Shown: positions 51,922 through 60,767, counted from the stretch's first letter. The stretch: 64,000 nucleotides of DNA from Phascolarctobacterium sp. (GCA_003150755.1 QAMT01000013.1:1-64000), one strand, 5' to 3'. Numbers and translations are program-made. The notes: a model not told the origin generated them from the letters alone.

Positions 51922-52821
51922 ATGGACGAAAGAGACTGGAAAATTATCAGCACACTTTACAAATACAAAAATATAACCAAAACTGCTAATGTTTTATTTA
52001 TATCGCAGCCTGCTTTAACAGCCCGCATTAAACAAATAGAACAGAATCTTGGCGTACAGCTTATCAACCGCTCCAACAAGGGCGTTTCTTTTACTCCTTA
52101 CGGAGAATACGCCGCGCAATTTGCTATGCATCAGCTAAAAGAACTTTATATGTTCAAACAAAATCTTAAATCTTTTGGCAATGAAGTAACCGGCATTTTA
52201 AAAATTGCTGTTTCAAGTATTATCGGGCGTTATTATTTACCGACATTGCTCGAAAATTTTCAGCAGTTATACCCTAAAATACGTTTTGAAATAATAACCA
52301 CGCCGTCATCAGAAGTTAATAAGCTGATGAAAGCACATATTGTTGATTTTGGTTTTACCAAAAATGCGTCTTTTTTTGATAAGAACAATAAACTGCTTCT
52401 GACAACTTACAATGCTTTAATTGCCTGTAAATACCCATTCAATATAGAAGACCTGCCGGGAATGAATCTTATTACCTATCCTTACGAAGATTCCTACCGG
52501 GTTTCGATATGGAACTGGTGGAAACAGACTTTTGACTGCCGCCCGAATGTTGGGACCAAAGTAAGCAATCTTGATATTTCTAAAGAAATGATTTTTGCCG
52601 GTCTGGGGTATGGAATTTTACCGGAAATACTGGTGCCGGAATGTTCCGGGCCGCTATTTACCAAAGCTATGTATTTTAAGGATGGAAGCCTGTTCAAACG
52701 CAATACCTGGCTTATTTTTGATTCTAAAAATTTAAACTCTTTTCCGGTTCAAAGCGTCTTTTATCAATTTATGAAGGAAGCTTATTTCCCCGGTTTTTTA
52801 AGGCAAAGGAACCGCTCATAA
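51922..52821 (+). CDS. LysR-family regulator divergent from the amidohydrolase/lyase/CoA-transferase operon
   Basis: A 299-residue LysR-type regulator starting MDERDWKIISTLYKYKNITK, with helix-turn-helix LFISQPALTARIKQIEQNLG and an effector domain containing DLPGMNLITYP and GLGYGILPEIL. It is the paralogue of the regulator at 47332-48216 and probably arose with it by duplication. As it is divergent from the amidohydrolase gene, it likely regulates that operon. GAAGGTGAAA precedes the ATG. It ends at a terminator shared with trpA. Confidence 0.9.
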   Translation: MDERDWKIISTLYKYKNITKTANVLFISQPALTARIKQIEQNLGVQLINRSNKGVSFTPYGEYAAQFAMHQLKELYMFKQNLKSFGNEVTGILKIAVSSIIGRYYLPTLLENFQQLYPKIRFEIITTPSSEVNKLMKAHIVDFGFTKNASFFDKNNKLLLTTYNALIACKYPFNIEDLPGMNLITYPYEDSYRVSIWNWWKQTFDCRPNVGTKVSNLDISKEMIFAGLGYGILPEILVPECSGPLFTKAMYFKDGSLFKRNTWLIFDSKNLNSFPVQSVFYQFMKEAYFPGFLRQRNRS

Positions 52822-52858
52822 AAAATGCCTGAAAGTTTAAAAGCTTTCAGGCATTTTT
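52821..52858. terminator. Bidirectional terminator between the LysR gene and trpA
   Basis: AATGCCTGAAAG and CTTTCAGGCATT form a 12-bp stem with T runs on both sides, between convergent genes. Confidence 0.88.
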
Positions 52859-52871
52859 TGTGTGTTTATTT

Positions 52872-53651
52872 TTACACCTTATGCACGGCATCGGCCATTT
52901 GTTTTACATATTCCTTAACCGGCTCCAGGCAGTTTTTACCGTATTCGCCGACAAGTTTTACCACGGCGCTGCCGACTATTGCGCCGTCACTGACAGACGC
53001 CATTTCACGCGCCTGTCCGGTAGTAGCTATGCCGAAACCAACTGCGGAAGGCACATCGGTAACTTCGCGTATTTTATCAACGATAGATTTGATGTCCGTC
53101 GTTATATCCTGCCGCACGCCGGTAACACCAAGCGACGACACGATATACACATAACCCTGCGCCTCTTTGGCAATCATTTTAATGCGCTCTTCCGATGTAG
53201 GCGCAACAAGCGGAATCAAATCTACGCCGTATTTGCTGCACAATCCGTCCAGTTCCGCTTTTTCTTCATACGGAACATCAGGCACAATAATGCCGTCAAC
53301 ACCGGTACGCCGGCACGCCGCCAGAAATTTCTCCGAACCATAAGTAAAAATCGGATTTACATAAGTTAAAAACACCAGCGGTATATCTGTTTTTTGGCGC
53401 ACCTCATCAAGCATGGCAAAAATTTTATCGGTTGTTGTGCCCGCCGCCAAAGCGCGGATATTGGCCGCCTGTATTACTTCGCCCTCTGCTACCGGGTCAG
53501 AAAAAGGTATGCCAAGCTCAATAATATCAGCCCCGGCGTCAGCCATGGCCATAATCAGTTCCTTCGTCATATTTAAATCCGGGTCGCCCGCCGTTATGAA
53601 CGGGATAAAGCATTTATGCTGTTTTTTAAAAGCTGCCACTATCTTACTCAT
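52872..53651 (-). CDS. trpA: Tryptophan synthase alpha subunit
   Basis: A 259-residue TIM-barrel subunit releasing indole from indole-3-glycerol phosphate. It shows FIPFITAGDPD, the catalytic Glu in ELGIPFSDPVAEG, the second catalytic Asp in VDGIIVPDVP, and AVGFGIATTGQ phosphate binding. ATG 53651 is used (GGGGGTGGA upstream); it overlaps trpB by eight bases, so alpha and beta subunits are translationally coupled. Confidence 0.96.
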   Translation of the reverse strand: MSKIVAAFKKQHKCFIPFITAGDPDLNMTKELIMAMADAGADIIELGIPFSDPVAEGEVIQAANIRALAAGTTTDKIFAMLDEVRQKTDIPLVFLTYVNPIFTYGSEKFLAACRRTGVDGIIVPDVPYEEKAELDGLCSKYGVDLIPLVAPTSEERIKMIAKEAQGYVYIVSSLGVTGVRQDITTDIKSIVDKIREVTDVPSAVGFGIATTGQAREMASVSDGAIVGSAVVKLVGEYGKNCLEPVKEYVKQMADAVHKV

Positions 53652-54837
53652 GCAAATCCACCCCCATGTATCTTGCAATCGCCGCCACGTCCTTATCGCC
53701 GCGGCCGGAAACATTTACAACTATAATTTTATCTTTAGAAAGTGTAGGCGCCAGCTTTTGCGCGTATGCAATGGCGTGGGCGCTCTCAATCGCCGGTATG
53801 ATGCCCTCGGTGCGCGACAGATAACTGAACGCCGCTACCGCTTCGTCATCAGTAGCCGATACGTACTGCGCGCGCCCTGTATCGTAAAGCGCCGCGTGCT
53901 CCGGCCCGATGCCAGGGTAATCAAGCCCGGCGGAAATGCTGTACACCGGAGCAATCTGCCCATATTCATCCTGCAAAAAGTAGGATTTCATGCCGTGGAA
54001 GATGCCCAGGCTGCCACGCGCAATGGTTGCCGCCGTTTGTGCCGTATTCACTCCGCGCCCCGCTGCTTCCACGCCTATAAGCTGCACTTCCCTGTCGGGG
54101 ATAAAATCGTAAAACAACCCCATGGCATTGCTGCCGCCGCCGACGCAGGCCATAACGACATCAGGCAGGCGGCCTTCTTTTTCCAGCATCTGCGCTTTTA
54201 CTTCCCTGCCGATAACGCTCTGAAAATCGCGTACCATTTCCGGATACGGATGCGGGCCCATAACGCTGCCCAGCACATAATAGGTGTCATCGACATGTTC
54301 AGTCCACTGCCTCATAGCTTCGTTAACTGCATCCTTCAGCGTTTTGGTGCCGGTATCAACAGCTACAACCTTCGCGCCCAAAAGCTGCATTCTGAACACG
54401 TTCAGCGCCTGACGTTCAGTATCTTCACGTCCCATATATATGGTACACTCCATATCCATCAGCGCAGCTACGGTTGCTGTTGCCACACCGTGCTGCCCTG
54501 CACCGGTTTCTGCCAGGACACGCTTTTTGCCCATTTTTTTAGCCAGCAGCACCTGCCCCAGGACATTGTTTATTTTGTGCGAGCCGGTATGGTTCAAATC
54601 CTCGCGTTTTAAATAAATCTTAGCGCCGCCCAAATCCTTCGTCATTTTTTCGGCATAATATAAAAGCGACGGCCTGTTGGCATATTCGTGGTACAATTCC
54701 TGCAATTCTTTGTTGAACTGCGGGTCATTTTTATAATATTCGTAAGCTTTTTCCAGCTCCAGCACTGCATTCATCAAGGTTTCGGGTATGTACTGCCCGC
54801 CATGCACGCCGTATCTTCCTTTAGTCATTTTCTTCAT
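53644..54837 (-). CDS. trpB: Tryptophan synthase beta subunit
   Basis: A 397-residue PLP enzyme condensing indole with serine. The PLP lysine lies in HTGSHKINN, the catalytic Glu in LAETGAGQHG, and the phosphate loop is GGGSNAMG. Length and motifs match TrpB1, the partner of TrpA. The ATG overlaps the trpF stop by four bases; an ATG three codons later (54828), with a well-spaced AAAGG, is the alternative start. Confidence 0.97.
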   Translation of the reverse strand: MKKMTKGRYGVHGGQYIPETLMNAVLELEKAYEYYKNDPQFNKELQELYHEYANRPSLLYYAEKMTKDLGGAKIYLKREDLNHTGSHKINNVLGQVLLAKKMGKKRVLAETGAGQHGVATATVAALMDMECTIYMGREDTERQALNVFRMQLLGAKVVAVDTGTKTLKDAVNEAMRQWTEHVDDTYYVLGSVMGPHPYPEMVRDFQSVIGREVKAQMLEKEGRLPDVVMACVGGGSNAMGLFYDFIPDREVQLIGVEAAGRGVNTAQTAATIARGSLGIFHGMKSYFLQDEYGQIAPVYSISAGLDYPGIGPEHAALYDTGRAQYVSATDDEAVAAFSYLSRTEGIIPAIESAHAIAYAQKLAPTLSKDKIIVVNVSGRGDKDVAAIARYMGVDLHE

Positions 54838-55451
54838 CCTTTCACCTGTTTTATAAACATTTTTATTTTTTCTTCGTCCTTACCGCTGCCGGTTTCCACG
54901 CCACTGCTTACATCAACGGCATAAGGCTTCAGGCCTTTCAGTACCTGCCGCACATTTTCTGCGTCAAGCCCGCCTGCTAAAAAGTAAGGTTTATGTATTT
55001 TAACTTTTTTTAAAAGCTCTGTATTAAATTTCCTGCCCGTACCGCCAAAAGCGGATTTTGCATAAGCGTCAAACAGCAGGTAATCGCAGTTGTAGTAATC
55101 AGCGCGCCTGATGTCGCTTTCATCCTGCACGCGCACCGCTTTAATAATTGGCAGTTTGCAGATTTTTTGCAGCTCCGCAATATAGTCATTGCCTTCATCG
55201 CCGTGCAGCTGCACCAGGTCTATTATGCCAAGCTCTGCCGCAGCGGCGATTTCTTCCGGCGGCGCGTTTACAAATACGCCAACCGTTTTGATGTGCTTTT
55301 TCAGCTGCGCTTTCAGCAGCTGCGCCGTGATAAGGCTTACATACCTTTTGCTGAGCGGGTAAAACACAAAGCCTGCAAAATCCGGTTTCTGCCTGTTTAC
55401 TGCCTTTACATCCTGCATCGTTTTAATGCCGCAGATTTTTACTTTAAGCAT
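54834..55451 (-). CDS. trpF: Phosphoribosylanthranilate isomerase
   Basis: A 205-residue TIM-barrel enzyme, third step from anthranilate. It shows the catalytic Cys in VKICGIKT, FVFYPLSKRY, QLHGDEG, the catalytic Asp in LLFDAYA, and AVDVSSGVETGSGKDEEKI. ATG 55451 overlaps the trpC stop by eight bases, with AGGTG upstream. It ends within the trpB start. Confidence 0.95.
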   Translation of the reverse strand: MLKVKICGIKTMQDVKAVNRQKPDFAGFVFYPLSKRYVSLITAQLLKAQLKKHIKTVGVFVNAPPEEIAAAAELGIIDLVQLHGDEGNDYIAELQKICKLPIIKAVRVQDESDIRRADYYNCDYLLFDAYAKSAFGGTGRKFNTELLKKVKIHKPYFLAGGLDAENVRQVLKGLKPYAVDVSSGVETGSGKDEEKIKMFIKQVKG

Positions 55452-56229
55452 TCTGCACACCTGCCAGTTCATTAAGCGTTGCTTTTACATCGCCGCTGCG
55501 CATCAGCGTTTCGCCAATCAGCACCGCGTCTGCCCCGGCTTCTTCCAGCATTTTTATATCCTGCCGGTTTTTGATGCCGCTTTCGGCAACAAAAGTTACG
55601 CCCGGCGGCAGCATTTTTTTAAGGCGCAGGCTGGTAGTTAAATCCACTGTAAAATCCCGCAGGTTGCGGTTATTAACGCCGATAATTTGCGCACCGGCTG
55701 TAAGCGCCGTTTGCAGCTCACGCTCGTCGTGAACCTCTGTCAGCACATCAAGACCTACGCTGCGTGCTGCGGCAAGATACTCCTGCAATTCGCCTGGTTC
55801 CAGCAGCGCAGTTATCAATAAAACCGCGTCCGCGCCGATAAGTTTGGCTTCGTAAATCTGCGCCGCATCTACCGTAAAATCCTTGCGCAGCACCGGTAAT
55901 TTTACGTTTTTTGCAATCTCCGTCAAATACAGGTTGCTGCCTAAAAAATAGTCCGGTTCTGTCAGGCAGCTTATCGCGGCTGCCCCTGCGGCTTCATACG
56001 CCTGTGCCTGCTTTACCGGGTCAAAATTTCCGGCAATCAGCCCTTTGGATGGCGATGCTTTTTTTACCTCGCAGATAAAGGACAAGCCTTCTTTTTGCAA
56101 TGCCTGGGCAAAGCCGCGGTTAGTTTTGGGCAAGGCCTCCGCATCGCGCCGTAAGCTGTCCAGTCCGTATTTTTTTACCAGTTCTGCCGCCCGCCTGCGC
56201 GAGCCTGCTGCCAATGTATCTAAAATCAT
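55444..56229 (-). CDS. trpC: Indole-3-glycerol phosphate synthase
   Basis: A 261-residue TIM-barrel enzyme closing the indole ring. It has FICEVKKASPSKG with the catalytic lysines, LTEPDYFLGS, LRKDFTVDAAQIYEA, GVNNRNLRDF and VAESGI phosphate binding. ATG 56229 follows AGGTGAGAAC, just after the trpD stop codon. Confidence 0.96.
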   Translation of the reverse strand: MILDTLAAGSRRRAAELVKKYGLDSLRRDAEALPKTNRGFAQALQKEGLSFICEVKKASPSKGLIAGNFDPVKQAQAYEAAGAAAISCLTEPDYFLGSNLYLTEIAKNVKLPVLRKDFTVDAAQIYEAKLIGADAVLLITALLEPGELQEYLAAARSVGLDVLTEVHDERELQTALTAGAQIIGVNNRNLRDFTVDLTTSLRLKKMLPPGVTFVAESGIKNRQDIKMLEEAGADAVLIGETLMRSGDVKATLNELAGVQNA

Positions 56230-56233
56230 GTTC

Positions 56234-57241
56234 TCACCTGTTGGATAATTCAATAAGCTGCTGCAGCTTTTTATAAGCGCTGCCGCTGTCGATAGTTGCT
56301 TTTGCCAGCTCTACGCACTCCGGCAATGTTCCCCTGCCGCCGATATAAAGGCTCATAGCACTGTTTAAAACAACTGCATCGCGCTTAGCGCCGCGTTCTG
56401 TGCCATTTAAAATATTTATGGTAATCTGTGCATTTTCCCTGGCGTCGCCACCAACCAGGTCAGACTTCCGGCAGCGTTTAAAACCCAAATCGCACGGGTC
56501 AAAAACATATTCAGCAACCCTGCCGTTATTTATTTCAGCAATCGTGTTGGTAGCCGAAACCGTTACTTCGTCCAGCCCATCGTTGCCGTAAACCACAATG
56601 CCGCGCTTTACGCCAAGGTTTGCCAGCACACGCGCCAGCGGCGCAACCAGTTCTTTCTGGTAAACTCCCAGCAGCTGCAAATTGGCAAAAGCCGGGTTGG
56701 CCAAAGGGCCGATGATATTAAAAACCGTCCTGATGCCGATTTCTTTACGGACAGGCCCTGCATAACGCATGGAAGCGTGGCAGGATTGGGCGAACAAAAA
56801 GCAGAGATTGATTTTTTGCAGTAATTCTTCATTTTTTTCTGCCGTTAAATCTATTTTAACCCCCAGCGCCTCCAAAACATCGGCAGCGCCGCTTTTGCTT
56901 GATACGCTGCGGTTGCCGTGCTTGGCTACCGGCTGCCCGGCCGCGCTGATTACAAAAGCGCTGGTAGTAGAAATGTTAAAGGTATTGGCGCAGTCGCCGC
57001 CAGTACCGACTATATCAAGCACATCGCCATGGGCGTGGATGCGCGTGCATTTTTCGCGCAGCACCTGGGCGCAGGCGGTAATTTCGTCAATCGTTTCGCC
57101 CTTCATGCGCATCGCTGTAATAAACGCCGCAATCTGCGCGCTGGTTGCACCCCCGCTCATAATCTGCCCAAAGGCGTCGCGTGTTTCGGCAGCCTGTAAA
57201 TTTTGCCCTGCTGCAAGTTTGGCAATAGCTGTGTTAATCAT
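56234..57241 (-). CDS. trpD: Anthranilate phosphoribosyltransferase
   Basis: A 335-residue enzyme joining anthranilate to PRPP. It shows DIVGTGGDCANTFNIST for PRPP binding, KHGNRSVSSKSGAADVLE, and an HASMRYAGPVRKEIGIRTVFNIIGPL-type block (near 152-177). It is the first structural gene behind the tryptophan T-box; anthranilate synthase genes trpE and trpG are absent upstream. AGGGGGAAA precedes the ATG. Confidence 0.96.
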   Translation of the reverse strand: MINTAIAKLAAGQNLQAAETRDAFGQIMSGGATSAQIAAFITAMRMKGETIDEITACAQVLREKCTRIHAHGDVLDIVGTGGDCANTFNISTTSAFVISAAGQPVAKHGNRSVSSKSGAADVLEALGVKIDLTAEKNEELLQKINLCFLFAQSCHASMRYAGPVRKEIGIRTVFNIIGPLANPAFANLQLLGVYQKELVAPLARVLANLGVKRGIVVYGNDGLDEVTVSATNTIAEINNGRVAEYVFDPCDLGFKRCRKSDLVGGDARENAQITINILNGTERGAKRDAVVLNSAMSLYIGGRGTLPECVELAKATIDSGSAYKKLQQLIELSNR

Positions 57242-57288
57242 GATATTTCCCCCTAAAAATTTTTTGTTGGAAATGGCTGCCGCTAAAT

Positions 57289-57575
57289 AAAAAAGCCCGT
57301 CCCTGTAAAATTACAAGGACAGGCTGAATAATTATACCTGCGGTACCACCTTGATTCACGGATAAAACCGTGCACTTTAGCAGAGTGCCAACACACCCCT
57401 CGCCCGTAACGCTGGCGCTGCGTTGCAGAATACTCCCGCCAAAGCGGTTTGACTGCACCCTCAACGGTCCATTTACCGGACTGCATTTCTATCCCTTCAC
57501 AGCTACCGGGACTCTCTGCGAGCGCACCTTCCGGCTTGATCTCCGTCTCTTAGGTTTAGTGGTAATTATTAACTT
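57289..57575 (-). promoter_or_regulatory. T-box leader (tryptophan) of the trp operon
   Basis: On the minus strand the T-box AAGGTGGTACCGC (57340-57352) precedes a terminator, AGCCTGTCC/GGACGGGCT with six Ts (57289-57325). Stem I contains AAATGGACCG, where TGG (57469-57471) followed by A is the likely tryptophan specifier. Low charged tRNA-Trp should allow read-through into trpD. The leader fills most of the gene-free stretch 57242-57695. Confidence 0.94.
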
Positions 57576-57581
57576 GTGTAT

Positions 57582-57610
57582 AGTTTAAACAAAAGCAATT
57601 ATTAAGTCAA
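57582..57610 (-). promoter_or_regulatory. Promoter of the trp operon leader
   Basis: TTGACT (57605-57610), a 17-base spacer and TAAACT (57582-57587). The -10 and spacing match those of the rRNA promoter at the left edge. Confidence 0.7.
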
Positions 57611-57632
57611 CTAAATTTTATAAAATTGCCAT

Positions 57633-57687
57633 AAAAAAATTATGTGCTGTTATTTATGTAAAGCAGTTTACACAAATACAGCACATT
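57633..57687 (-). terminator. Terminator after the SH3-domain gene
   Basis: ATGTGCTGT / ACAGCACAT arms (57642-57650 and 57678-57686), followed on the minus strand by a seven-T run, lie just past the SH3 gene stop codon. Confidence 0.78.
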
Positions 57688-57695
57688 TACTTCAA

Positions 57696-58442
57696 TCAGC
57701 CATCCTTGCGCAGCACTATTTTAGTTACAACATCGTGCGCGTCAACATAAAAATCCAGCCCGCCGTCTTCATAATCGCCGTCTTTATCAAAATCATAGCC
57801 AAGCATCATTGTCTGCTTCAAGGCCTCGTTATCCTTATCGGGCGTAAAATAAACAACCCTGTTGGGCATACCGTACTGCCCGATAACACGCGACGCTTCA
57901 TCCCCTGTGCTTACGCCGCGCATGGTTGCAAATACCGGCGTTTTGCCTTCCATCGCCGTAATGGTATGCTTTTTGCGGTTTACGCTGATTTTTACATCCT
58001 TATATTCATAAACGTAATCGCCGTGTTCCTTGCCCTCATCAAGCAGCTTGCCAAGCCTTGCATCTTCCGGGGCAAAAACATCGTCAAGCTTCCACTCGCC
58101 AAAGTTAATGTCTTCGTCATTCAAAAGCGGTTCTGCGTCCGCAGGAGTCAGATACTCGGTTGCAATATAGCCCTTCTTGCCGTTCCACACAGCCTCAGCC
58201 CACGGCTGCCCGCCGTCAGTGATACGCAAAAGTGAATGGCGCGGCAAACAGCTGATAACATTATTGCTCAACGCCGGATTAGACCGGAAATTAACATCGT
58301 CCTCCGCCAGAATCATAAACTCGCCGCTTTTATAGCCGCTGACGCGCTCGGTTGAATAATAACGCGCCATATCCTCTGCCGAAGCAGAATTAACAAAGGT
58401 TGCGCAGCAGATTGCTGCCAAAGCTAAAACTTGTTTTACCAT
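57696..58442 (-). CDS. Secreted SH3-domain protein (function unknown)
   Basis: A 248-residue exported protein. A signal peptide (VKQVLALAAICCATFVNSASA) is followed by a bacterial SH3 domain (about 35-95, with DDVNFRSNPALSNNVISCLP and AVWNGKKGYIATEYL), then a region with a beta-rich C-terminal half (KISVNRKKHTITAMEGKTP, RVIGQYGMPNRVVYF) that I do not recognise. SH3 domains of this type bind peptidoglycan or wall peptides. AAAGGAGCAG precedes ATG 58442. It follows ctpA by 13 bases, so it is the last gene of the ftsEX-ctpA envelope cluster. Confidence 0.75.
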   Translation of the reverse strand: MVKQVLALAAICCATFVNSASAEDMARYYSTERVSGYKSGEFMILAEDDVNFRSNPALSNNVISCLPRHSLLRITDGGQPWAEAVWNGKKGYIATEYLTPADAEPLLNDEDINFGEWKLDDVFAPEDARLGKLLDEGKEHGDYVYEYKDVKISVNRKKHTITAMEGKTPVFATMRGVSTGDEASRVIGQYGMPNRVVYFTPDKDNEALKQTMMLGYDFDKDGDYEDGGLDFYVDAHDVVTKIVLRKDG

Positions 58443-58455
58443 TACTGCTCCTTTC

Positions 58456-59607
58456 TTACTTTGCAAGCTGTTCTTTAAGATAATTTTCTGCCGCTGCCAG
58501 CTGGTTATCGGTCATGCCGTTCAGGTCAAGTTCAATCTCAACGTCAGGCTTAATGCCCGTGCCGTGGATAGAACGCCCGCTCGGCGTATAATATTTGGCC
58601 GTGGTCAGTTTCAGCCCGGTGTTTTCGCTGAGCTTATACACCGACTGTACCGAACCTTTGCCAAAAGTCTGCACACCGAACAGTTTGCCTGCACCGGTAT
58701 CCTGCACTGCGCCTGCAACAATTTCCGCTGCACTGGCGCTGCCGTGGTCTACCAAAACGGCCAGCGGATATTTTACTTTTTCAAGGTTGGATTCTTCAAC
58801 ATAGGTATTGCCGTTGCGGTCTTTTATAGAAACCACCGTACCTTTAGGCACAATGTACTGCGCAACCTTCACGCATTCTCCCAAAATACCGCCCGGGTTG
58901 TGGCGCAGGTCAAGCACAAGCGCCTTCATCCCCTGTTTTTCCAGTTCCATGTATTTTTTTGCAAAATCATTACCGGTCTGTTCGTTAAACACGCTAATGC
59001 GGATATAGCCGATATTCGTACCCGGCAGCAACTCGCCGCCGACGGACTCCACTTTAATATCGCCGCGGATAACGCGCACCGTGCGTTCAGCACCGCTGCT
59101 GTCAGCCAGCTTAAGTTCAACTTCCGTACCCTGCTTGCCGCGGATTTTACCGACAACGTCTTCCAGCTGCATACCTTCAACACTTGTACCGTCAACCGCA
59201 AGGATTTTATCACCGGCTTTAATACCGGCTTCGTCGCCCGGAGTTCCTTCCATAGGTGCTACAACAACAAAATCATTATCCTTTTTGCCAAGCACCACGC
59301 CGATGCCGCCAAAAACGCCATCGGTCAAATCGGTAATTTCGCTGAAACTTTTCTTATCAAGGTAAGCGGAATACGGGTCGCCCAGCGCTTTGACCATACC
59401 GGCCGTAGCGCCGTCAAAAAGCTTTTCGCTTTCAACCGGCTCAACATAATTATCTCGCACCGTTACCAGCGTTTTTAAAAACACCATGCCGGCGGCAGAA
59501 TTACCGGCTGCCTTCTGCACCAACGCCATAACACCGGCAATGGTAATCACAACGGCGCAGGCACAGGCCAGCACAAGTGTAAATAAACTGAATCTTGGTT
59601 TAAACAT
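58456..59607 (-). CDS. ctpA: C-terminal processing peptidase (S41 family, CtpA)
   Basis: A 383-residue membrane-anchored serine protease. A signal/anchor segment (about 7-30) is followed by a PDZ domain (about 95-180, FGGIGVVLGKKDNDFVV, GIKAGDKILAVDG) and an S41 catalytic core. Ser292 (HGSASAAEI), Lys317 (FGKGSVQ) and Gln321 keep the Ser-Lys-Gln spacing of B. subtilis CtpB. It acts outside the cytoplasmic membrane, often on murein hydrolases or signalling proteins. ATG 59607 follows GGAGGGG. It lies downstream of the M23 gene. Confidence 0.94.
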   Translation of the reverse strand: MFKPRFSLFTLVLACACAVVITIAGVMALVQKAAGNSAAGMVFLKTLVTVRDNYVEPVESEKLFDGATAGMVKALGDPYSAYLDKKSFSEITDLTDGVFGGIGVVLGKKDNDFVVVAPMEGTPGDEAGIKAGDKILAVDGTSVEGMQLEDVVGKIRGKQGTEVELKLADSSGAERTVRVIRGDIKVESVGGELLPGTNIGYIRISVFNEQTGNDFAKKYMELEKQGMKALVLDLRHNPGGILGECVKVAQYIVPKGTVVSIKDRNGNTYVEESNLEKVKYPLAVLVDHGSASAAEIVAGAVQDTGAGKLFGVQTFGKGSVQSVYKLSENTGLKLTTAKYYTPSGRSIHGTGIKPDVEIELDLNGMTDNQLAAAENYLKEQLAK

Positions 59608-59633
59608 CAATGCCCCTCCAACTCAAACGTAAA

Positions 59634-60767
59634 TCAAGGCAGATAATTCATCGGGTCTGTCAGTTCGCCGTTAAGGCGTGCTTCAAAGTGGCAGTGCGGG
59701 CCGGTGGACCAGCCGGTGCTGCCTGCCAGCGCAATAGTCTGGCCCTGCTGCACGTATTGGCCTTCGGATACCCACAATTCGCTGTTGTGTCCATACAGGC
59801 TGACAAGCCCGCCGCCGTGGTCTATCATTACGCAGTAGCCATAACCGCCCAGCCAGCCGGAATATACAACCATTCCGTTATCGGCAGCGGCAATCGGCGT
59901 ACCAGTATCGCAGGCAATGTCATAACCGGAATGGTAGCGCGTTGTGCCGAAAATCGGATGTGTGCGCCAGCCGTAGTAAGAGGTAATCTCGCCCTGCACC
60001 GGCCAGATAAATTTGCCCGTGCCGCCTGCGCCTGGCATACCGCCGGCATTTTGCAGGCTGCGCAGCATGCTGGCGATGTTTTCGCTGATTGCCATCAAGC
60101 GGTCATATTCACCCTCAACGGCACTGCGTTCTTCTTCGGCAGCGTATAAAAGCTGCGCCCTTTCTTCGCGGCGCGCTTCGGCTTCCGCACGTTTAACTTC
60201 AAGCTCGGCTTTCAGGCCGTCCAGCTCTTTAACCTGTGCATCAAGCTCTGCCTGGCGCTGTTCGATTTCCGCCATTGCTTTATTGATGGCGTCCAGCATA
60301 GCTATATCGTGGCTGATAATTTTCTGTAACAAAAACATGCGGGAAGAAAAATCCGAAAAATCCTTTGCGCCCAAAAGCACGTCCAGATAGTTTATCTGCC
60401 CGTTGATATAAATATCGCGCAAGCGCTTTTTGAAAATATTCATTCTGCGCTCAAGGTTTTCTTTTTCTTCGGCAAGCTTTGCTTCGTTATCGGCAATGGC
60501 TGCGTTCAGCTCCTCCTGCCGGGCGTTGATTTCATCAAGGCGCACCTGCAAATTACGCAGCTCGCCGACTACTTCTTCCATACGGCTGCTTGCTGCATCC
60601 GCCGCCGCCCTTGCTTCGTCACGCTGCGCTTCCATATCGCGCATCTGCTGCTGCACACGTTCATACTCGGCCTGTTTTTCGCTCAGCTCGTCTGCATAGC
60701 CATGTAGCACCGGCAGCACGGCAACACAAGCTGCCAGTGCAACCGCCAGAACCTTACTTTTCAACAT
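59634..60767 (-). CDS. EnvC-like murein hydrolase activator / M23 metallopeptidase
   Basis: A 377-residue exported protein. A signal peptide (VLAVALAACVAVLPVLHGYA) is followed by a long coiled coil (about 25-230, rich in Glu/Gln/Ala/Arg) and a C-terminal LytM/M23 domain. The domain keeps metal-binding HSGYD, the MIDHGGGLVSLYGH region and the HCHFE motif, so it may be an active endopeptidase rather than a degenerate EnvC. It follows ftsX, and FtsEX normally controls such coiled-coil M23 proteins across the membrane during division. Confidence 0.92.
   Translation of the reverse strand: MLKSKVLAVALAACVAVLPVLHGYADELSEKQAEYERVQQQMRDMEAQRDEARAAADAASSRMEEVVGELRNLQVRLDEINARQEELNAAIADNEAKLAEEKENLERRMNIFKKRLRDIYINGQINYLDVLLGAKDFSDFSSRMFLLQKIISHDIAMLDAINKAMAEIEQRQAELDAQVKELDGLKAELEVKRAEAEARREERAQLLYAAEEERSAVEGEYDRLMAISENIASMLRSLQNAGGMPGAGGTGKFIWPVQGEITSYYGWRTHPIFGTTRYHSGYDIACDTGTPIAAADNGMVVYSGWLGGYGYCVMIDHGGGLVSLYGHNSELWVSEGQYVQQGQTIALAGSTGWSTGPHCHFEARLNGELTDPMNYLP

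Noticed and set aside
53413..54612. A 399-residue plus-strand frame antisense to trpA/trpB
   Set aside because: It covers two certain trp genes and shows no protein family features.
57283..57486. Small frames inside the tryptophan T-box that might look like a leader peptide
   Set aside because: T-box control does not use a leader peptide and the frames lack tandem Trp codons or a ribosome binding site.
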